From: Daldinia sp. FL1419
Taxonomy: Eukaryota > Ascomycota > Sordariomycetes > Xylariales > Hypoxylaceae
Direction of reading: 5' to 3'
Length of the DNA stretch: 64,000 nt
Assembly (NCBI GenBank): GCA_025201765.1
Contig: MU623366.1
Location: forward strand, 243,161 to 307,160
The notes beneath the pieces are model-generated. The model worked only from the letters and a program-made list of their open reading frames with translations. It did no database searches and was not told the origin of the DNA. The stretch's first letter is position 1. Each line of letters begins with the position of its first letter. The position numbers and the translations under genes were made by a program. This document shows, one piece after another, positions 1 through 12,298 of this stretch.

Positions 1-112
1 GCTCTCGGGTTCCCTGGCGAAACTCGAGCAATGTGTATTTGCTGCTAAGAGACTTCCATTCTTCGTTTGTATGCGCCAGGTTGCCAATTAGGAGAACAGT
101 CGGAGGAGACAT
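1..112 (-). CDS. D-2-hydroxyacid dehydrogenase-like protein, N-terminus (partial)
   Basis: Translation from the ATG at 112-110 runs open to the window edge for 37 codons. It begins MSPPTVLLIGNLAHT and continues NEEWKSLSSKYTLLEF. This combination (a short polar start, the hydrophobic strand VLLIG, then a helix with EEW and a strand ending LLEF) resembles the start of fungal D-isomer-specific 2-hydroxyacid dehydrogenases of the glyoxylate/hydroxypyruvate reductase type, which reduce 2-oxoacids with NAD(P)H. The catalytic Arg/Glu/His and the Rossmann GxGxxG motif would lie beyond the window, so function is inferred only from the N-terminal pattern. The start is favoured because in-frame homology begins there and the upstream DNA is non-coding in character. 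Its promoter would be in 113-1105, shared with the 3' end of the MFS gene. Confidence 0.55.
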   Translation of the reverse strand, partial: MSPPTVLLIGNLAHTNEEWKSLSSKYTLLEFRQGTRE

Positions 113-1105
113 GGCGACGTAATCCTTTCTATTACGATTTAGATTCCTAAAGTGTGTAAGTTGGCAGCATCAAAGGACTGCGTAAAGGGGTAAAGGGGTT
201 GAGGATAAATATAATATTTAGTCAACAATCCGTTCCCATATGACCGCATTCATGTATAATAATAAGTGCAATCTGGACATTATAGCCGAGATACCGAAAT
301 TCGGAGGAGTAACCTAAAATCGCGTCGCATCAAATTCTCGGGTTCCTCACGCTTATTTATAGCGTCCTTTCGACTTTGGTAGCTTTACAGAAAAAGGGAC
401 CCGGAATTACAACCACGGGTTGTAAAGTTACGAGAAATTGTACGCCAATAAAAGAAAAAAAGGAAAAAAAAAAAACCTCTTTTTAACGACTCGTATAAAA
501 GAATAGCATTTACAACAATCAATACCTAAGCTAAAGTTGGAGGGATTTTATTTAGTTAAGGTACGACACCTCACAACGAAATCTAGGCCGGTAGCGTACG
601 CGCCTATGCCTATGCCAAGAACCGAGCCGCTGCTTGTAATACCATCCACGCTTAGCTTCCACGTAGAAGCGGCAGGAACCTATCGGCCCCTAGAATGGTT
701 AGATGTGCGGGGTTCTTATGGAAGGTAGTGGTAGGGGAAACAGCGGGGTCTAGCAGCGGCAAACTCGGCGGACGCGGCCGCGAGTTCGGGGAAAGCCACG
801 GGATAGAATATCTCACAGAGTATTTCCAAGTCATACGAATTAAGGAATAGCGACCGTGATAACAACTAATATTTGATTAAATATTTTACGAAACGAGTTC
901 AGAGATAGCTAAAAAGGAGTGTACACTTCTTTCCTTCTTTCTGTCTTTCAACAGCCAAATACCATTTTCCAAGCTGTAAATATTATCCTTTGTGATAATA
1001 AAATAATTAGAACGAGAAGGAACAGGAACATGGATGCTTCATTCGGGAGACTCCAGTGAAGCATGCCATCGAAGTAGTTCTTGATTCATATCCTCTACGT
1101 ATGGA
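113..1105. other. Intergenic region: 5' side of the dehydrogenase, 3' side of the MFS gene
   Basis: Base-balanced intergenic DNA of 993 bp. It should hold the promoter of the leftward dehydrogenase gene and the 3' UTR of the leftward MFS gene. Visible features are an A-rich run around 450-476 and a short GC-rich patch near 740-800. Short open frames at 537-728 (+) and 652-834 (-) show no recognisable domain and are not called. No tRNA, repeat or TE fragment is apparent. Confidence 0.6.
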
Positions 1106-3172
1106 TCATCTCCTCTCTAAATGTCTGAACATACGTATGCTGTCTATATGATGTTCAGTCTGAAGCTTCCTGTTCATATCGGCGTGTTTAATGAACACGA
1201 GGGCGAGAAAGAGGGTCAAAACTGCAATGCCAAGCCATGTGGCCACGACTATCTGAAAGCCAAACTTGTAAGCGTCGTAGGTTGCATCCCGAATGTGGCC
1301 AGGCTTTAAGGCGTGCAACTTCGGTATATAGGCTTCGGAGTAGTCAGCGATGTAAGTTGGCAGCCCTTCCCATTCCAGCTTCAGCTTCATCGCATTCTGA
1401 AACGTCGTAGCGCTCATTCCGACACCGATAGCCATGCCGAATTGTCTTGCAAAAATATACATGGCTGCTGCGGCGCCTTCCTCTCCAGGCTTAGACATGG
1501 CTTGTGTAGCAAAGTTTTGTGCATTAAGAATAATACCGTGTGCCATGCCACCTATCATGAAGCTGACGACCCAGACCGGCTTGCTGTCATTAACGCGCCA
1601 AGCCGTATACATGGCAGTCGAGATACAGGTAAGAAACCAACCGGAATATATAGCCCATCTGAAGCTATTGAATCGCGAGATAAGACGGCCAGTTATGATC
1701 GAAGACACTGCAAACATTAAAGAGCACGGAAGGGTGGCCACTATTTAACCTAGTATCAGTATGCGCATTTTTAATCCGTATGATAGTTTATGGAGATTAC
1801 ATATGCTACTTACCACCAGCGTCGATTGGACTAGAGTCCTTAACCGACAAGAAATAAAGCGGACAGCTGTTATCAAGGTCAGAACTAGGTACTCCTAGGA
1901 ACATACAGGAATACTTGATACACTCACTAGTATAGTGTACCGTATAACTACAGACGTTAGATACATCAGTTAGCCGCCATCTTTCAGTGTGCCATGATTG
2001 AGGGATAGGCGGGCATACCAAGATTCCGTGAAAGCAGGAAGCAAGATATGTGACGATGGAACTGATATCGCCGAATAGAGCATTCGGGATGAACGGGTTT
2101 TTTGCAACACATCCAACATAAAACGCCGTGCCAATTAATCCTAAAGCGCCAATGATTAACGGGACGAGTGTTGCTGCGCTGTTCCACGAGTACTATGGCA
2201 AAATCAGTTGGCCTAATGACTGCTATCTTGGAGGTGAGTGACCATACTTGCGTGCCACCCCAACAAATACCAAGCAAAAATAACGTTGTGGAGCAAGTGA
2301 AGAAAAATAATCCCAGCCAGTCTACTCTTCCCATTTTCTCCCTAAAAGTAGCCTGTTTAGGCTGTAGTGTGAGTAGTGATGGTACCGCCACCAAACCAAA
2401 CCCGCACATTGGAAACATGAGATAGAATATCCAGCGCCATGTAGTCTTTTGTGCGATGGCACCACCTATTACCGGGCCTGCCGCGAGTCCTATAGCCCAG
2501 GCCCCGAGCCTATATTGTGTTTCATTAGCTTCGTCCATGACATATCAAGATGACTTTAGAACAGACTTACGTGAGCCCATACCACTTCGGTCGCCAGCGA
2601 AGTGGGCAAAAGTCAGTGAGTATTATTAACCCCAAGGAGTGAATACCTCCCCCGCCTATACCTTGTATGCATCGCCCCGCGATCAGAACTGGCATCTTTT
2701 GTGCCGTACAGCAGACTATCGTCCCAACCGAAAACGAGACGATTGAAAAAGTAAGACACACCGGTCTTCCGATTACGACACTAATCGAACTTATAAGCGG
2801 CATCGAGACAGCGTTTACAAGGAGGTATGACGTGGCAATCCAGAAGGCTTCAGTTGTTGTACCCCCTATATCTTGGATGATTGCCTAGCCCACAATCGTC
2901 AGCACGCTCTACAAAATCTTATTACACAAGGAAAACTGTATACTAACAGACAATGAAGTCACTATGATAGTGGCATCGAGGGAAACAATAAGATTCAAGA
3001 AGGCTGTGGTAAAGATAATGGCCTTTTCATGTCTCGATGGTTGCCATTGCTCTTCCGCTAGCTCTTGTGCTTCGATTTCATCCACAGTTTTATCGGATGG
3101 CCTATCAGTAGCGGGAGGGCTTTTCACAATAGCCTCCCTGTCTGATATCGAAGCGTTTTCGAAACTGCTCAT
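1106..3172 (-). CDS. MFS transporter, DHA2 (14-TMS drug/metabolite:H+ antiporter) family, 7 exons
   Basis: Exons (minus strand) are 3172-2948, 2884-2571, 2509-2248, 2192-2019, 1947-1928, 1866-1814 and 1740-1106. All introns are GT-AG (55-73 bp), most with a CTGAC/CTAAC-like branch site. The joined frame is uninterrupted: 560 residues plus stop, a normal size for DHA2 proteins. Family motifs are clear: LDATIIVTSLS at the end of TM1 (about 65-75), AGRCIQGIGGGG (motif B, about 144-155), WAIGLAAGPVIGG (antiporter motif C, about 184-196), WRWIFYLMFP (about 204-213), and PLYFLSVKDSSPIDAG (about 334-349). Motif A is weak (SVVIGRP instead of the usual D-x-x-GRR). The N-terminal 45 residues are acidic and cytosolic in character. 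The family exports toxins, drugs or secondary metabolites across the plasma membrane by proton antiport; the substrate is unknown. It faces the divergent rhodopsin-domain gene and shows no RIP damage. Confidence 0.88.
1928..1947 (-). other. 20-nt microexon (exon 5) of the MFS gene
   Basis: This 20-nt exon reads LYGTLY plus two bases of a Tyr codon and is bounded by intron 5 (1948-2018, donor GTATGC, acceptor TGTAG) and intron 6 (1867-1927, donor GTGAGT, acceptor AACAG). Including it restores the family pattern HGIL-LYGTLYYCPLYF across TM8-9. Omitting it shifts the frame. Both flanking introns carry CTAAC/CTGAC-like branch sites. Confidence 0.75.
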
Positions 3173-4641
3173 CTTGTGTTATGTGACTAAAGAGCAAGTT
3201 TAGGAGGAATGGATAAAGAATTAGGATAGAATAACGAGCAAGAGCATTTACGAAACTGAATTTATATTTAAGCTGAGTCGGAGTGTTGACAACAAAAAAA
3301 CCAAAAATAGCAAGAGCATTAAACGAATAAGCCTGTGCAAGGGAGGAAACCAGGAGTACAATAATGAAAATAGATATCAGTGAAAGGTCTTATCTAAACC
3401 AACTAATATGGCGCAAGGACTCTTGCTTGGATCCTGGTAACAGTTCCCAAGAGAATATGCAATAATAGATACCTAGTATATAGAATGTAGCTTCAGGGAT
3501 CTGGATGTGGTGCGTGAACATCACTATGAGGACGAATCCAATTGGTAGCATTGAAGCTCAGCCTACAGATATTAGATAGGTATTGGTCTGCCAATATATC
3601 GATGTGGTATTCTAAGCCTCACTGGGGGCACAAAGTAAACGTTAAGATAAGTTCTACCGCTTAGACCCGCGCGGATATGCGTAGAGCCTCATCTCAGTTC
3701 GGCCCCCATTTCCATCCCTAGCCTGCTGCATACATGTAGATAATTTGTGTTGCCCGACAAAACGCCGGTTGTATAAACGGCTATCACAAAGAGGCCGTGT
3801 GATAAGTACGAAGGAAGAAGCCAAGATAAAGAATAAATTACCTGGAATTATGCGACTCCAAGTATACTTCTGTGTAACATTCTGTGTAACATTCTCCAGT
3901 ACGCGATACTGTAGCTTTACAACTAGGTACAACCGCCAAAATCTAGGAGCAAGTAAAGCTTTTTGGGAGGAGACAAAGGCTAATATACCACCATTTCAGT
4001 CTCTGCTGAGCCTCACGGCAAGATTGGGGAATCATTCGATATGCGTTCGTAGGTATACCTATATTCGGGATTGTGATATTATCCTTATTACCTATATGAT
4101 ACACATCGATAGTCTAGAGTCGGATTTCACGTAGGCTTCGGTGTGCACTACCTAATGCACGAAACTCCCACATAAATATTAAGATATGATTCACTAACGC
4201 AAATGGGCTTTGCTGTGGCTCGACTTATCTTCGGCCTGATGACTAGGAGTAGTGGACGGCAACTACATGGGGCTAAATAGCGTACTAAAGTTCTATCAGT
4301 TACGACTCGTAGATCGTTGTGCCGCCGTGCCTTTTGTCATACACCTAGATTCTGCGGGTAGCTCAAACCGTGATCACACCCAGCGGTAAATACGTATAGC
4401 GAAAGGCTGTTAGTGTAGGACTATTGAATGTTAAAGACTTATAGACCTATATTGGTATATTATGCATGGCACTGTAGGCAGGCAACGAACGAGTTGTTTA
4501 TCTACGAGGATCCATGCTTGCCCGGCAAATACGTTCAGCTAGGCAATTCATATTATACTTAGGTTGATATATAATTCGGTCCTAGCTGCGTGGATTTACG
4601 ACCATCTATAATAACCACTTCGACGTGATAAGACTTTCATA
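3173..4641. promoter_or_regulatory. Divergent intergenic region between the MFS and rhodopsin-domain genes
   Basis: The two start codons (3172, leftward; 4642, rightward) are 1.47 kb apart and point away from each other, so this region must hold both promoters. No transcription-factor site can be named with confidence. It contains a 54-codon leftward open frame (3551-3390) that starts MLPIGFVLIVMFTHHIQI and is hydrophobic. It could be a remnant exon of a membrane protein, but it lacks a recognisable family motif and is not called as a gene. Another open frame at 3745-4134 (+) has no domain character. No tRNA, repeat or TE was seen. Confidence 0.55.
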
Positions 4642-6149
4642 ATGTCGCAAAACCTTACTTTATTAGACGAAGCACTTAACGGACCAGCTATGCAACCACC
4701 TGAAGGCCAGGTGCCAAACTTCACACACCCCTCAAATCTCAACGCCATAGCACACTTTACGAATATCATATGCCTATTCTCGACGTTTCTTGTTACAGTC
4801 ATCCGCGCATACGCGAAGTTGTCGAATGGAAGTAAATTAGAAATCGAAGATGGTACGTTATCTATCTACCTTCGCATAGTTATACCAGAGTCTGACGTTG
4901 TATAACTTTGTAATAGCTCTTGCATTTTTTGGAATGGTATTAACAAACTGAAAACTAAGTATTTCCTTAAATAACTAACCCCAATCAACCTTCTAGGGAA
5001 CTTACTGCGGTAGCGTATGGTGTTCTTATCAAGTCATATATAAGATTGGCGCTTTTACCCATCAATGGGACGTCCGGTTAAGAGATTTAGGAGAGATATT
5101 CTATGTATGTAACTTTCATGTCACCATCGTCAACGTTGGTAGTTTTCCGAATTTAAAGATCGTTAACTCTTCTTATAGCTTCACCATCTCGGATTTAATC
5201 TATGTGCTGTTACAACGGGCTTTTGGCAAGCTGCTATCGTCTTCGAATGGAACCGCCTCTTCGTACCTCATGGTACCCGAAACTCCTTTTACTGGATAGG
5301 AAACGTTTTGCTAACATTTACTTCGTTGGCTACCGTTGCGTATATAGTCGCCGAGAACTTATCTTGCATTCCTTATGAGAAGATCTGGAATAAAACGATA
5401 TTAGAGGGCTACTGTATAGATCAGCAGCTGTTCCAAATTCCGGGGTGTCTTATAAATACGATATACATAGCGGGTGCTATTATCTTAACCCAGCGAACCA
5501 TCTGGCGTTTACGGGTGGCCACGAAGAAGAAGATAGAGGTATCTTTCCTATTTCTTTTTGGTTTATTGTAAGTGTCGAATTCTCTCCCTAGAATTAGTTT
5601 CTGGGCCTAATCCATGTCAACTCTAGGGCTCTAGCATCGTCGATTGTTCGTCTCGTTTCTATGATAAGGTTCCTAGAATCGGACGATAAGACTTATATGC
5701 TTAACCGCGTTTATTTGTGGACTTTGGCGGAAAATTCTACTTGTTTTATAGCACTGTGCTTGCCATGGTCCCCCAAAGCATTTTCCAACGCGACCTGGAT
5801 TCGCAATGCTATTGATAAATTATTGCTTTATATCTGCGTGCCTCGACGTCGTCTAGATCGTACGACCGCATCGAGTCCATGGGCACCCCAACCGATACGC
5901 GTGGAAAGAGACTTATGGGATTCTGATAGGGTTTGCCGTGGTACGAGGGACGCAAGAATTCCATTGGTCAAGTACCCGTCTAGCGGAAATGAGCAAAGTG
6001 AGGTGGCTTTACATAGCAACGGCATCCTTATGACGACAGAGATCGTAGTTGTGACGGATTCAGCGGATAGGATGCCGTCTGATCAAGGCCGTGAATTTGG
6101 ATATGCGTTGTGCCAACCGGTTTACCTACCTAGGCAGGTACCTAGGTAG
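4642..6149 (+). CDS. Fungal rhodopsin-domain (PTH11-like) integral membrane protein, 5 exons
   Basis: Exons are 4642-4852, 4917-4936, 4997-5104, 5179-5567 and 5627-6149, separated by GT-AG introns of 59-74 bp. The joined frame codes for 416 residues without a stop. Family landmarks are RAYAKLSNGSKLEIED before TM2 (about 55-70), VWCSYQVIYKIGAFTHQWDV (about 84-103), RLRDL (about 104-108), EKIWN followed by a cysteine in GYCID, and LWTLAE...CFIALCLPWSPKAF in the last transmembrane segment. Proteins with this domain have seven helices and a long cytosolic tail. Some relatives act as PTH11-type receptors at the plasma membrane, but the ligand and role here are unknown. The last ~8 residues and the stop codon lie inside the CCTAGGTA repeat tract, so the C-terminus has probably been shaped by repeat insertion. 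No RIP-type stops are present. Confidence 0.85.
4917..4936 (+). other. 20-nt microexon (exon 2) of the rhodopsin-domain gene
   Basis: This 20-nt exon reads LAFFGM after a split Ala codon. It is required to keep frame between exon 1 (ending EIED) and exon 3 (starting GTYCG). Intron 1 is 4853-4916 with a CTGAC branch at about 4892; intron 2 is 4937-4996 with a CTAAC branch. Using the earlier acceptor at 4880 instead gives a stop within nine codons. Confidence 0.7.
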
Positions 6150-7020
6150 GTATCTACATGGGTGGATATTTGCGCTTCGACGGGCTATTCAATTAAAAAA
6201 ATCCTGTTGCCGTGCACTATAATTCTGAAAGGTTGAAAATGTGAGGTAGGCAACACGACTGTTCTGGTCCTCGTAGCCCGGATCTGGTCGATACCTAGGT
6301 GGGTAGGTACCTAACCTGATAGGAATGTCGAGACCCCGTTGAATGAGCTGTTTATAGCTGGCGTAGACATATCCGACGTAGTGATGGAGTTAGGTTGTAT
6401 AGAGCACGGATGTTGTGTAACTCATCATTACACGTACAATACAATACAATACGTAGGAGGTAGGAGGTAGGGTAGGAGGTAGTGATGGAGGGTTTGGCTT
6501 GGCTAGAACAGAATTAATGTGTTGGTTCCACAACTGATCCCCTAGAGCGCCTAAGCGTAAAAAACGTGCGTCGCGCGAAGGACTCTTGATATTCGTAGTT
6601 AGGTACCTAAGAGGTAAGTACCTCCTAATTTGAACATTTTAATTATATAAGTATATAACCTTTAATAAATATTTGAAAAATAATTGAAACCCCTATTATA
6701 TTATATTTATCTTATTATATCAATCAAGAAAACTTTTGCAGCATTAGTATGCACGTCGCACAAGAGCAAATAATTGGAATGAATTGAAAATGGAGGACAC
6801 CATTAAGTAGGTAAGTACCTACCTAGGTTAGGAGGTACCTAAGTATCCAAAAGGAGTGAATAACTGGAAAGAACATGATTAGCATGATACCTGTTACCAA
6901 CTTATCACATTGGCTATTAGGTGCATCTACGGCGTATAAATACTACCCATTAAGCATTAGGTGGTTCTCGTAAACGGAGTTAGGTACACCGTATTATTCC
7001 CCTCCTAGGTACCCGCCTGG
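6122..7020. repeat. CCTAGGTA/GGTACC repeat-studded border between gene DNA and AT-rich DNA
   Basis: Self-complementary motifs built from CCTAGG, GGTACC and GTAGGTA recur at 6122-6153, 6290-6315, 6598-6625, 6806-6845 and 7003-7016. A short (ACAAT)n run lies at about 6435-6451 and a purine-rich GTAGGAG tandem at about 6453-6482. No gene was seen. The tract sits exactly between the last intact gene and the first transposon. Base composition falls towards AT from about 6630, although 6720-7020 still contains un-mutated stretches. Confidence 0.75.
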
Positions 7021-7025
7021 CATTT

Positions 7026-7177
7026 TATTAGATTAGTAAACCTAAAAATAGCATGGAAAAATTCTTTCCCTTATAACAATTCCATAAAAAGCCTTATTAT
7101 TCTATTTTAGAATTTTAATAATAATAATAATAATTTAAATTTTATAATTATAATTTTTTTTTATATATTATATAATA
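7026..7177 (+). repeat. Copia-1 5' LTR
   Basis: Aligns along its length with the 3' LTR at 12299-12451. The differences are almost all C-to-T or G-to-A, which is the RIP pattern. The better-preserved stretch AGCATGGAAAAATTC marks the copy. Confidence 0.85.
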
Positions 7178-8559
7178 ATTAAAAATTTTAATTATATTCT
7201 AATATAAATATATAATTAATATTAATTTAACTATATTATACAAATATATATTTATTATAATTACAATTATATCCAATTAAACAATATTATCCAAAAATAT
7301 CACAAAAAAAAGCTAATTATTTATATCTAATAATTAGGAAATATAAAATTAGGTTTTTATGGCTTTAGCCTACAACTTAAACATATAAGATTAATTAAAT
7401 CCAAAAAATTCCAATCTAATAAAGAAACCTTTATTCCTTCTAACCTTTCAATTAATATAATTGAATATTAAAAATTACAAAGTTAATTTTAAAAATTTAA
7501 ATAATCTATCAGTTTTTAGAAAAGGTAGATGAAGTAATATAACAAATATATCTAATAATTTTATTATAGATACTCATCTTTATAATACAAATCAATTTAT
7601 ATCAACTAAAAAGCTCCACTATAATAAAAATATACAAATATACATATAAACCATAATTCTATATAATATTAAATATAATAAATTAATTCAATTTTTAAAT
7701 TATATAATAAAAATCATATTAAAATCTTATTAAATATTAATTTTATTTTTAATTTAAAATATTTAAAAAAAATATATTACTTTTAAGAAAATTTTTAATA
7801 TTAATTTTAATAAATATAAGATAAAAAAACATTATAAGAAAATAATAATATTATTTTTAAAACAATTTAAAGATTAAGAGGAATAGATTACTTTTTAAAA
7901 AATGGTTATATTATATAGAATAAATAAAAAGTTTATTATTACTATTAATTTATAAAAATAGTTCCTAATTATTCTGCAAATAATAATGCCAATATTTTAA
8001 GAATAAATATCCATTTAAATAATAATATATTAAAAAAAATTAATAATAGAATATTAATTTTTAAAAATATTATTTATTTTTTTAAAAATTATATTTATAT
8101 TATAAATATAAATTAAAAAAGAAAAAAAAATTTTATAAAAATGTTTTTACTATTTACTATAAAAATAATAATATTAATAATTTTAATAAAGAAGAAAATT
8201 TTTATAAAAGAAGATTAATTAAATAAAATAAGTAATTAAATAAATATTAAGATAATTTAAATAAATAAAAAAAAATGATATAAATATTAATTAATATTTA
8301 TATTTATTAGTACATAAATATAAATGCAATAAATATAAAGTTTATTTAAATTTTTATAAAATTAAAAAATATTTTTATATTATTGAATTAAAGTATTTTA
8401 AATATTTTAAAATTAATATATAATTTGGTATATTTATATAAAAGAAAATTAAATATAATCCCAAATTAATAGTAAAAATAAAAATTTTTAATAGCCCTAA
8501 AGAAAAAGAAAAAGATAAAAACAATATAATTAACCAAAAAAATAAAAATTAATTATTAA

Positions 8560-11500
8560 AATAAGTAATAACTTTAAAATTAAGAGTAATATTTATAATA
8601 AATATTATAAATATTATTTATAATATAAATCATTATTTTTTAAAAAACTTAACTATATTAAACTTAAGAATTATAATATATATTTTTAATTAAATATCAA
8701 AATTTATTAATTATGAAAAAACTTTTTTAAAAGAATATATTATTATTAGAAATAATAAGGTCTAAATATTAAATTATAAATACATTAATATTAAAATTAA
8801 ATATATTAATAATATTATAAAAATCAAATTTTCAAATATAATATACTATTTAAATTTTGCCTGTAACCTCATATCTCTATAAATTCTTAAAAGGTAAGGA
8901 TATTAGTAAAATAATTGTTAAAAATGTATTTATTTAAAATTTCAAAATAATAAAATTATAATTGAATTTATTAATTATTTTAATTAGTTTATATTTAAAA
9001 ATATTTTTTTTAAAATGTTTAAATTAATATTTTATGTATAATGCAATAAGTTTAATTAGAAAAAATAAATATTAATAATAAATGTATTTAAATAACATTT
9101 AAAATTAAGATATTTAAATTTATAAGTATTAAAAAACTTTATTAAAATAAATATTAAAATCTAAATTAAAAAAATTAAAATAGTTAATTATAAAATATAT
9201 ATTATTATTAAAATTAAATATTAAATAAATTAAGTATTTAGATATATTAATAAAATCTTAGGAATAAAATTAATTTTTAATTTTTATAATATTAAAGAAT
9301 TAAATAATAATTTTATAAATTTATTATTAATTATAAATTGGTAAATTGATATAATATTTAATTATTATTTTATAAATTAAATAGGAATATTAATTATTAA
9401 AATTTTGAAAAATTTTATTAATATTTTAAAAATTTAATATAATATTATTTTAAAGATTTAGGAATTTAATTAAGAAATTATTGAAAAAAAACTGGCAATT
9501 TATATATATTTAAAAGATTTATATATAAAAATTGAGCCTTTGGTAATGTATATATAAATATAAAATAGTGTTATTGAATGTTTGGGGAATATAATTAAGA
9601 ATAAGGTAAAAGCCATAAAGGTATATTTAAAATTATTTTATTTTTTATAATCCGAAATTTATAAAGTAATAATATATTTATATAATTAAATATTATAATA
9701 TAAAGTAAATTAGTGAATGTTATACAATTAATTTTATATATATATTAATATAAATAATAATCTTATAATTTATAATTAAAAACTTTAATAAAATCATTTT
9801 TAAATATATAATTATAAAATCTATGTTATAATAATAATAATATTTATGAAGTTAAATAGATTAAGAAAGTTTAATCTCAAAATATAAATAGGTTTTTTAA
9901 TAGGTTATATATTTATAAATATATATAAAATTTAAAACCTATATATTAATAAAATTGTAGAGTTAAAGGATATTATATTTAAAAAAAAATGAAATTTTTA
10001 ATAGTAATTTCCAAAAATTATAAAATAAATTTAAAGATAAATTGGTAATTTATAAAATAAATTAATATAATAACTTATTAAAATCTATTTAAGATTCTTA
10101 ATTTGAAAAAGGAGTAAATATATATAGTGATATTTAAGTAAATCTTTTAGGGTAAATTAAAGATATAAATATATTGGGTATAATTAATAAGTTAATAAAA
10201 TTGGGTGGGCTACTGGATAAAAGGGAAGAAACTTTTATTGTAAAAATTGATTATCTTTATATAAAGGCACGTTTTTATTTATTATTTTTTTTAAATAATT
10301 TTCTATCAGTAATTTTACTTATTATTTACACTAAAATGTTAATAATCCCTTATATTATTCTTAATAATAAATATTATACATTATAAAAAATAATATTTTA
10401 TATTAATTCTTTAATAAATAAAATTAACATATACAAAAAATATATAATTAATAAAGTAAAAATGTTAAAATTTATTTATTAACTTTTTTAATATAATAAA
10501 GAAAATTTAAGTAATTTTGTTCAAATATTCTTAATAAAAATTAATGAATATGGGAAAATATATAGAAGAAACCTACTAGAACTTCTAAAATAATATTCAA
10601 ATATCTAAAATTATCCATTATATAAAATGTTTTAAAAAATTAAATAAATTTACCTTAAAAACCATATTAATATATATATTTAAGAAATTATATTACAATT
10701 AAATAATTAATATAAAAATAAATAGATATTTAAATATATATAAATTTATATTTATAAAACTAATAAATACAATTTTTTCCAATAGTATAAGGCATATTTA
10801 ATAATAAGAAGAAATTAGTAAATAATTAGTAATAAAGAAACCTATGCTTTAACATTTATTAAAAAGTTTTTTTAAATATTAATAATAATAATAATTAAAT
10901 ATAATCTTAAATTTATATAATATAGTATAATAAATATATTTATAAATATAAAATTTAAAAAAGATATATTTATATATATACTTTAAAAATATTAATAATT
11001 AAAAAAATATTTTATATTATTAAAACATTTTATAATTTTTAAGAATTACTTTTCTTTTAATAATAAAAATTCTTATAAATTTTAAAAAAATTTAATTTTA
11101 TTTTAATATCTTAAAAACCATATATATTTATTAAAAATAGAATTTCTTTTTTTATATATATGGATGATATTATTATAATATATTAAAAAGAAATTAAATT
11201 AAAGATTGAATTAATTATTTCCAAATTTAAAAAATAATATAAATTAATTGGAAATAATAAATTACAATAATTCTTTAAAATTGAAATAATTTAAGATTAA
11301 ATATAATATTAAATTTAATTAAATTAATTTATTTATATTAATAAAATTATTAATTTAATAAGAATAGTTAAAAAAATCTTTGAAATACCTATAATAAAAG
11401 AAAAATTATTACCTTATATAAAAATGGCCTCATTTTAATCAATATAATAATATTAATAAAAAATGAGTTTAATCTTATACGCTGTAATGATTACCCAATT

Positions 11501-11700
11501 TGATATTATATTTGCCTACTTAAGGCTAACCCAATTCAATTTAAATCCAAATCCGAAATATCATATAATAGTTGATTAAGCTATATAATATCTTTAATAT
11601 ATATAAGGATATGCCTTAGAATTAGGTGGAAGTAACGTTTTTAAGGTTATTAGTAATACCTCATTTACTAATAATATAATTAATTAAAAAAATTTACAAG
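8560..11700 (+). pseudogene. Copia-1 gag-pol remnant
   Basis: No open frame survives, but Copia landmarks can be read through stops. At about 9840-9985 the integrase C-terminal region reads IGFLIGYIFINIYKI followed by LKDIIF. The RT catalytic box YMDD is at 11157-11168, followed by an FxxIEI-like stretch at about 11270. The RNase H-proximal block at about 11466-11565 reads LYAVMITQFDIIFAY and ends NLNPNPKYH, the Copia pattern before RNase H. The open stretch at 10174-10386 is a fragment of this pol, also seen in Copia-2 (23476-23697). A protease-like region is inferred at about 8570-8780 by comparison with Copia-2. Confidence 0.8.
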
Positions 11701-12298
11701 TATATATAATAAAATTATTTAATGGAATAATTGGTTAAAAAGTTAATAAATAAAATATAATCATTATTTTTATTATTAAGGTTAAATTATTTATTTTAAT
11801 TTAAATTGTAAAAAAAGAATTTTACATATTATAATTAATTAAGAATTTTAAAATTAAATTTAAAAATCAAATTATATTTTTATTGTGTAATAATAAATAA
11901 ATAATTGGATTAATTATTAAGGATGTTAAAAAATTTAAAATAAAATTAAAATATGTGGATATATATAATTATTGATTTAAATAAGAAATTTAAAGAAGTT
12001 ATATTAAAATTGATTACGTTAATTTAGAAAATATAAGTGTAAATAAGCTTATAAAAGTACTATTAAAAGAAAAATATGTCTATTTTAAAGAATAAATAAG
12101 TTTAATAGATATTTTAGATTGTTTAAAAGTTAAAGCGCTTAGAAATATAAATAAGGTGGTATAGTAGAAGTAAGAAATAAATGAAGAAGTTATTAAGGAA
12201 ATATGATTAAAGGAATATATTAATTTGGAAATATAAAAAGATTGTATTTTTAATATTATATGTTCCAGATTTGTTTGTTAGTTTTATTTGGGGGGGTG

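Noticed and set aside
537..834. Short open frames on both strands (537-728 plus, 652-834 minus)
   Set aside because: No domain, no splice context, overlapping antisense frames in ordinary intergenic DNA.
1121..1748. Plus-strand open frames across the MFS last exon
   Set aside because: Antisense shadows of a clearly conserved transporter exon.
3654..4134. Overlapping open frames of 92 and 129 codons
   Set aside because: They are antisense to each other, lack recognisable motifs, and composition does not favour coding.
10174..10386. Possible small membrane protein
   Set aside because: It is a fragment of Copia-1 pol; its counterpart in Copia-2 is at 23476-23697.
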